Positions 6,489 to 10,310 of a stretch of DNA of 10,310 nt are shown here, in pieces. Within the stretch, counting starts at the first letter, position 1, and every line of letters starts with the position of its first letter. The notes beneath the pieces were generated by a model that was not told the DNA's origin, did not search any database, and saw nothing but the letters and a program-made list of their open reading frames with translations. The stretch lies in assembly GCA_002360325.1 (NCBI GenBank), contig DEQG01000086.1:248-10557 (forward strand), given 5' to 3'. This DNA comes from Salinicoccus sp. UBA3372 (lineage in GTDB: Bacteria > Bacillota > Bacilli > Staphylococcales > Salinicoccaceae). The translations under genes were made by a program, and so were the position numbers.

Positions 6489-8039
6489 CTATATTCCTCC
6501 TTTTTGATAAACCACTTCACCATCTATTACTGTATATAATACTTCTGCTTCCAATAATTCATCCGCTTCTGCAGTCATGACATCTCTGTCGAATACTGCA
6601 AAATCAGCCATATATCCTTCTTTGATCCGGCCGGATCTGTCACCGCGATGAACGATTTCAGCCGCGTTTTTCGTATACATTTGAAATGCTTCATATACAC
6701 TGATAGTTTCATCTTCGTTATAAACACCGGTTTTGCCGTGACGTGTGACCAGTGCATGTATGCCCTGCAGCGGATTGACCTCTTCGATCGGTGCGTCCGA
6801 TCCGCCACCGAGAAGCAGCCCTTTATCAAGCATGGTCCTGAAATTATACAGACGCTCCGCTCTTTCAGTACCGATATAGTCTTCTACCCACGGCATATCA
6901 GAAGTCAAAAATGTAGGCTGGACATCACATATGACATCAAGCTCTGCCATCCTGTCCATCATTTCTTCATCTAGAAGACTGACATGAATCAATCTGTCAT
7001 GCTTTCCTTTTTTCACAGGGTGCTTCTCTATTACATCAAGCACGAGTTCCGTTGCCTGGTCTCCTATCATATGGACGGCTATGGCATCTCCGTGCTTTCT
7101 CGCCTTTTTAACCAGTTCCTCTAAATTCTCTCTGGTGTGTATTTGCAGACCAGTATCGTCAGTGCCCTCATAAGGTTCTTTCATCAAGGCTGTGCGTCCG
7201 CCGAAAGCACCGTCGGTAAAGATTTTCATCGCATCTTTTTCGACCCAGTCTTTTTTAAATCGCGGATTCTTTTCTATCATTTCCTCATAGACCGCTTCAT
7301 GCCTTAATAGATTCACCCTGAATTTAAGCTGATCTTTTCCGATTGTCTTCAAATAGGCATTGAGCGGAACATCGTTGGGTCCGTAGTCAGCCATATCTTC
7401 AGTGTGGACACCTGTCACACCCAGTGTGTATAAATACTTCACCGCCTGAGTGATATCATCACTGACTGTTTCAACCGTGTCGTCCACCTGGGCCTCTCTG
7501 AACTGATCGAAAGCCGTATCATATACCCACCCTGTCAGTTCTCCATTTTCATCTCTCTCATAAGAACCCCCTTCGGGGTTTTCAACATGTTTGCCAATAC
7601 CGAGTGTTTCCAATGCTTTAGAGTTCACTATTCCTGCATGCTGGCACACTCTCGCAACAATCGTCGGTTTATCAGTCAGTTCATCGAGCTCGGCACGGTT
7701 CAGCCGGTAGTTGTTTTCGAAGTTATTCTCATCATATCCGAGTATCAGATCCCATTCTCTGTCGGAACGATGATTCCCAATCAATTCTTTTACATGATCA
7801 ATATCATCTTCATCATATAAAACAAGTGACTTCAATTTTTTTCCGAGCATCACCAGGTGCATATGAGTGTCATTCAGCCCCGGGAGCATCGTGCCGCCTT
7901 TCAGATCGATGATTTCATCTGCTTCAGCATCCACCGCATCCACTTCTGTAATGATTCCCTCTTCAACAACTATATTTCCAAAAGTCTCGCCTTCCGGGCC
8001 CATACTGTAAATTTTTCCGTTTCTGTATAAAGTCTTCAC
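6489..8039 (-). CDS. YtcJ-like metal-dependent amidohydrolase (Amidohydro_3 type)
   Basis: A 516-residue cytosolic hydrolase of the amidohydrolase superfamily. Counting from the GTG start: beta-rich N-terminal strands, the metal motif HMH (59-61, in PGLNDTHMHL), a central Lys in MKIFTDGAFGG (about 272), metal-ligand His in AVHMIGDQAT (about 323), His in LIHVSLLD (about 352), the catalytic Asp in GGGSDAPIEEVNPLQG (about 415) and a C-terminal GYMADFAVFD strand. The full active-site set is present. Related enzymes split C-N bonds in N-acyl or amide compounds. The frame also opens at an ATG at 8069, but that ATG lies inside the 33-bp palindrome and has no ribosome site. GTG at 8039 follows AAAAGGAG by 8 bases and is preferred. 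The opine-dehydrogenase gene follows with no gap. The substrate is unknown. Confidence 0.9.
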   Translation of the reverse strand: MKTLYRNGKIYSMGPEGETFGNIVVEEGIITEVDAVDAEADEIIDLKGGTMLPGLNDTHMHLVMLGKKLKSLVLYDEDDIDHVKELIGNHRSDREWDLILGYDENNFENNYRLNRAELDELTDKPTIVARVCQHAGIVNSKALETLGIGKHVENPEGGSYERDENGELTGWVYDTAFDQFREAQVDDTVETVSDDITQAVKYLYTLGVTGVHTEDMADYGPNDVPLNAYLKTIGKDQLKFRVNLLRHEAVYEEMIEKNPRFKKDWVEKDAMKIFTDGAFGGRTALMKEPYEGTDDTGLQIHTRENLEELVKKARKHGDAIAVHMIGDQATELVLDVIEKHPVKKGKHDRLIHVSLLDEEMMDRMAELDVICDVQPTFLTSDMPWVEDYIGTERAERLYNFRTMLDKGLLLGGGSDAPIEEVNPLQGIHALVTRHGKTGVYNEDETISVYEAFQMYTKNAAEIVHRGDRSGRIKEGYMADFAVFDRDVMTAEADELLEAEVLYTVIDGEVVYQKGGI

Positions 8040-8058
8040 ATCATCGTCTCCTTTTAAA

Positions 8059-8091
8059 AAATACTTCATATTATCATAATATGAAGTATTT
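8059..8091 (-). promoter_or_regulatory. 33-bp perfect palindrome: attenuator/terminator or operator
   Basis: Two 16-bp arms (8059-8074 and 8076-8091) are exact inverted copies around a single base, 8075. On the minus strand the hairpin runs into six Ts (8056-8061), so it could end the proC transcript. Overlapping it on the same strand are TTGAAA (8089-8094) and TAATAT (8068-8073), 15 bases apart. That would make a promoter with a leader of about 20 bases before the GTG at 8039, with the palindrome as an operator. It is very AT-rich, so the terminator reading is not certain. It fills nearly all of the gap between the proC stop and the amidohydrolase ribosome site. Confidence 0.75.
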
Positions 8092-8096
8092 CAATA

Positions 8097-8903
8097 TCAC
8101 TCGTCGTCTTTACTCAGTTCTTCACTGCGGCTGGCCGCAGCGTTCAACGTTTTAATCAATATTCTCTTTAATCCGTCTCCATCAAGGGCATCCAGACCGG
8201 CTTCAGTCGTACCGTGTTTCGACGTAATATTTTTACGCAGATCACTGAATGACAGTTCTGAATCCTCAACCATTTTGCCTGCCCCGATCACCAGATTACG
8301 GGTGAGGAACATCGCTTCTTCTTCTTCAAAGCCAAGTTCCATCAGACTTTCAGCATACATTTCATATATATAGTATAGGAACGCTGAACCTGAACCGGTT
8401 GCAGCTGTTATATTATGCATTTCATCCTCTTCCACAGTCACTGTAGTACCAAAACTTTCCATCAGCTCTATCAGTTCATCTTTGTCAGTAAAGTTACTGG
8501 AATATGATATACCGTTCACTGAATGCTGCACCATTGCATTTGTATTCGGCATTATTCTTGCAATCGGATTTTCAGTTTTAAGCTCGCGGCGTATCGTCTT
8601 AATTTGGGTTCCCGCCATGACTGATACTACTTTTGTCTCAGGTTCAAGATATGGCCGTATTCTGCCTGCAACAGAAGGAAAACTCTGTGGTTTGCTCGCA
8701 AGTATCACATAATCTGCATTCTTCAATAACGCCTGATCATCATATGATACATTGACACCAAGATTTTCTTTGAAAAACATTATTTTTTCCTGCATGCTTC
8801 TACTCGTCAAGTAAATATCTGAAGGCGCTACGACACGATTCTCGATCATGCCGATAAAAATAGCACTTGCCATGTTTCCCGCACCATAAAAGACAATCTT
8901 CAT
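8097..8903 (-). CDS. proC: Pyrroline-5-carboxylate reductase
   Basis: A 268-residue enzyme that reduces 1-pyrroline-5-carboxylate to L-proline with NAD(P)H, the last step of proline synthesis, in the cytosol. It has a Rossmann loop GAGNMA (7-12), the KPQ motif (71-73), a MPNTNAMV segment (118-125), ATGSGSAF (168-175) and the family signature LRKNITSKHGTTEAGLDALD (222-241). The length is normal. Two usually conserved prolines are changed: PNTP to PNTN and GSGPA to GSGSA. The ATG at 8903 is 8 bases after GGAG. An in-frame TTG sits just before it but is closer than optimal. It lies 76 bases after the hemolysin III stop without a hairpin between, so it may be cotranscribed with that gene or use its own weak promoter. 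Confidence 0.93.
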   Translation of the reverse strand: MKIVFYGAGNMASAIFIGMIENRVVAPSDIYLTSRSMQEKIMFFKENLGVNVSYDDQALLKNADYVILASKPQSFPSVAGRIRPYLEPETKVVSVMAGTQIKTIRRELKTENPIARIMPNTNAMVQHSVNGISYSSNFTDKDELIELMESFGTTVTVEEDEMHNITAATGSGSAFLYYIYEMYAESLMELGFEEEEAMFLTRNLVIGAGKMVEDSELSFSDLRKNITSKHGTTEAGLDALDGDGLKRILIKTLNAAASRSEELSKDDE

Positions 8904-8939
8904 CAAATCAACTCCATTAAAATTTTTGACCCATGGTTC

Positions 8940-8967
8940 ATCTTAACAAACTGATATAAAAAGTGAA
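8940..8967 (-). promoter_or_regulatory. Weak candidate promoter for proC
   Basis: TTCACT (8962-8967) and TAAGAT (8940-8945) on the minus strand are 16 bases apart, within the 76-base gap between the hemolysin III and proC genes. Both hexamers are imperfect. Readthrough from the upstream genes is equally possible because no terminator hairpin is visible here. Confidence 0.25.
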
Positions 8968-8979
8968 GTTTATTCTGCA

Positions 8980-9684
8980 TTAAATATAAAATACAATGGC
9001 GGCGTAATGTAATCCGCTTGCAATGATTATAAAGAAATGCCAGATCATATGGAAGTACTTTCTTTCTTTTTGAGAATAAAACCATGCACCAACTGTATAG
9101 CTGATTCCGCCGAGCAGGATGAGAGTGATGAAGATCCAGCCGGTCTCCCTGATGATAAGCGGCGTGAATATTACCGCCATCCAGCCCATCACCAGATAAA
9201 ATATCATGCTGACTTTGGAACTGACTTTCGGACTCAGCACTTTATAGAGGATGCCGAGAACAGCTGCAAACCATTGAATGAGCAAAGTTGTCATGCCCCA
9301 AAATCCGCCGATGACCGAAATGGCAATAGGCGTGTAGGTGCCTGCGATAGCGATATATATGAAACTGTGGTCCAGCAGCCGCATAATGTATTTATGCTTT
9401 GTGTTATGTGCCATCGAATGATACAAAGTGGAAGTCAGAAACATCAGAAGAATACTGATGACATATATCGAACCGCCGACTGCAAATTCGACGCCCCCCT
9501 CTATATACATATACACCGCCGTAAACGGCAGCAGGAATATGAAGATCAGGGCAGCCACGCCATGACTGACACTGTTGCCAACCTCTTCACCAAAAGATAA
9601 CGGGATGACACCGCGCAGTGAGCGTTCTAATTTCGTCTCTTTATTTTCTGTTGCCTGTTTTACGGCCCCGTCATTTCCAGTCAT
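8980..9684 (-). CDS. Hemolysin III family membrane protein (PAQR/YqfA type)
   Basis: A 234-residue membrane protein with about seven hydrophobic helices, matching the hemolysin III / PAQR family. The family's metal-site pattern is visible: EEVGNSVSHG (33-42), SxxxH at S85-H89 (STLYHSM), LDH at 104-106 and HxxxH at H212-H216 (FHMIWHF). PAQR relatives are zinc-dependent membrane hydrolases. In bacteria the members are linked to membrane-lipid homeostasis, and the hemolysin name comes from a Bacillus cereus homolog, so toxicity should not be assumed. The first 25 residues are hydrophilic. The ATG overlaps the upstream stop by one base (TAATG) and follows AAGGA by 8 bases, so it is coupled to the uridylyltransferase gene. 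Confidence 0.92.
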   Translation of the reverse strand: MTGNDGAVKQATENKETKLERSLRGVIPLSFGEEVGNSVSHGVAALIFIFLLPFTAVYMYIEGGVEFAVGGSIYVISILLMFLTSTLYHSMAHNTKHKYIMRLLDHSFIYIAIAGTYTPIAISVIGGFWGMTTLLIQWFAAVLGILYKVLSPKVSSKVSMIFYLVMGWMAVIFTPLIIRETGWIFITLILLGGISYTVGAWFYSQKERKYFHMIWHFFIIIASGLHYAAIVFYI

Positions 9685-10310
9685 TAAATCAATCCTTCGG
9701 ATTGAAGATCCTGATATGCTGTTTCTACACTATCCTTGCCTTCTTTGTTTTTCAGCGGAGAGAATTCGCCTTTCCTGTCCACCTGGAGCGTATTGTGTTT
9801 TTCAGCATACTTGAATGCATCAAAATAAAACTTCTCGAACTTCAGCACTTCTTCTTTTACTTCATTTAAATCATCATCTAAAAAGTCGAGTTTCTTCAAT
9901 GCCAGATGGTATGGCATTTCAGCTTTACCCACAGTATCCAGAAAATCTGTTGAGAAGATATGAATCCCTATGTTGCCATTTAAAAACTGTCTGTCCGTAC
10001 CTTCTGGCAGTTCGGTATATTCAACAACCGCCTTGACGCCATCGACCAGACTCAGGCGGCCAACGCTCTCGCCCGGTTTCGAAGCGATCGATTTTGAAGT
10101 GACTTCGTTGCCGTCAACCAGATGCAGCCCTGCAAGCAGAGTATCCAGCACTTTAACAACTGCATTATCCACGTTGTTCATGAAGACGTGTTTGACACCG
10201 CGGCTCTTCATATCATCGAGCATTCCCGAGTTATATAATGAAGCAAAAATGCCGCCGTTGCCATTTGGCGTCAGCATGATTTCTTTTTCCGGTGTCAGCA
10301 ATAAGGTTTT
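9684..10310 (-). CDS. UDPGP-type uridylyltransferase, C-terminal part (partial)
   Basis: About 208 C-terminal residues are in the window. The frame stays open through the right edge, so the true start lies beyond it and the TTG at 10301 is only an internal codon. Conserved landmarks of the eukaryote-like UDP-sugar pyrophosphorylase family (AGX1/QRI1, PF01704) appear in order: LTPNGNGGIF, the uridine-binding loop (about 10240-10270); VEYTELPEG; GNIGIHIFSTDFL; MPYHLALKKLDFLDDD; and FEKFYFDAF. Such enzymes make UDP-sugars from UTP and a sugar 1-phosphate. Staphylococci have a homolog annotated only as probable uridylyltransferase, from memory about 395 residues and next to hemolysin III, as here. 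The sugar substrate is not predictable from this piece. Confidence 0.88.
   Translation of the reverse strand, partial: KTLLLTPEKEIMLTPNGNGGIFASLYNSGMLDDMKSRGVKHVFMNNVDNAVVKVLDTLLAGLHLVDGNEVTSKSIASKPGESVGRLSLVDGVKAVVEYTELPEGTDRQFLNGNIGIHIFSTDFLDTVGKAEMPYHLALKKLDFLDDDLNEVKEEVLKFEKFYFDAFKYAEKHNTLQVDRKGEFSPLKNKEGKDSVETAYQDLQSEGLI

Noticed and set aside
8040..8069. Longer amidohydrolase starting at ATG 8069
   Set aside because: The extra 10 codons come from the palindrome and the ribosome binding site itself; GTG 8039 has a proper AAAAGGAG 8 bases upstream.
9037..9600. Rightward 187-residue open frame
   Set aside because: It is antisense to the hemolysin III gene, has Cys/His/Gln-rich non-protein-like composition and no family match; the minus strand gives a clear PAQR protein.

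Overview
The window looks like a low-to-moderate GC Firmicute of the Staphylococcaceae/Salinicoccaceae group (Staphylococcus, Macrococcus, Jeotgalicoccus or Salinicoccus type). The evidence is the 5' part of a 16S rRNA, consistently strong AGGAG-type ribosome binding sites, a non-sporulator's remnant of the Bacillus salA-kbaA-rrn neighbourhood, and a hemolysin III / UDPGP-type uridylyltransferase pair that I recall from staphylococci. The genus is a guess. A full-length 16S comparison would settle it.

Layout from left to right. Positions 1-281 hold the 5' end of a 16S rRNA gene read leftward. It is followed (286-716, no protein gene) by its leader, a boxA-like element, two tandem promoter candidates and the terminator of the next unit. 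Positions 717-2587 hold a two-gene unit read leftward: salA (Mrp/NBP35-type P-loop ATPase), then kbaA (membrane protein known as a KinB activator in Bacillus). Positions 2708-3655 hold a membrane protein with conserved-TM-helix repeats (mechanosensitive channel-like), also leftward, with its own terminator. A 340-base divergent spacer (3656-3995) leads to a rightward sodium:alanine/glycine symporter (3996-5375), which ends in a hairpin shared with the convergent block to its right.

Positions 5409-10310 are all read leftward. In transcription order they are: a partial UDPGP-type uridylyltransferase, hemolysin III/PAQR protein (1-nt overlap with the previous stop), proC (pyrroline-5-carboxylate reductase), a YtcJ-like metal-dependent amidohydrolase, and an opine-dehydrogenase family protein whose GTG start directly abuts the amidohydrolase stop. 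A 33-bp perfect palindrome sits between proC and the amidohydrolase and could be a terminator or an operator.

Most of the window is ordinary housekeeping and accessory metabolism. The right-hand half has an amino-acid theme: symporter, proline synthesis, amidohydrolase, and an opine-type dehydrogenase that joins or splits amino acid and keto acid. I see no mobile element, CRISPR array, toxin-antitoxin pair or defence system. The items most worth a second look are the coupled amidohydrolase/opine dehydrogenase pair with its palindrome, the cysteine-free SalA, and KbaA kept in an apparent non-sporulator with a long charged tail.
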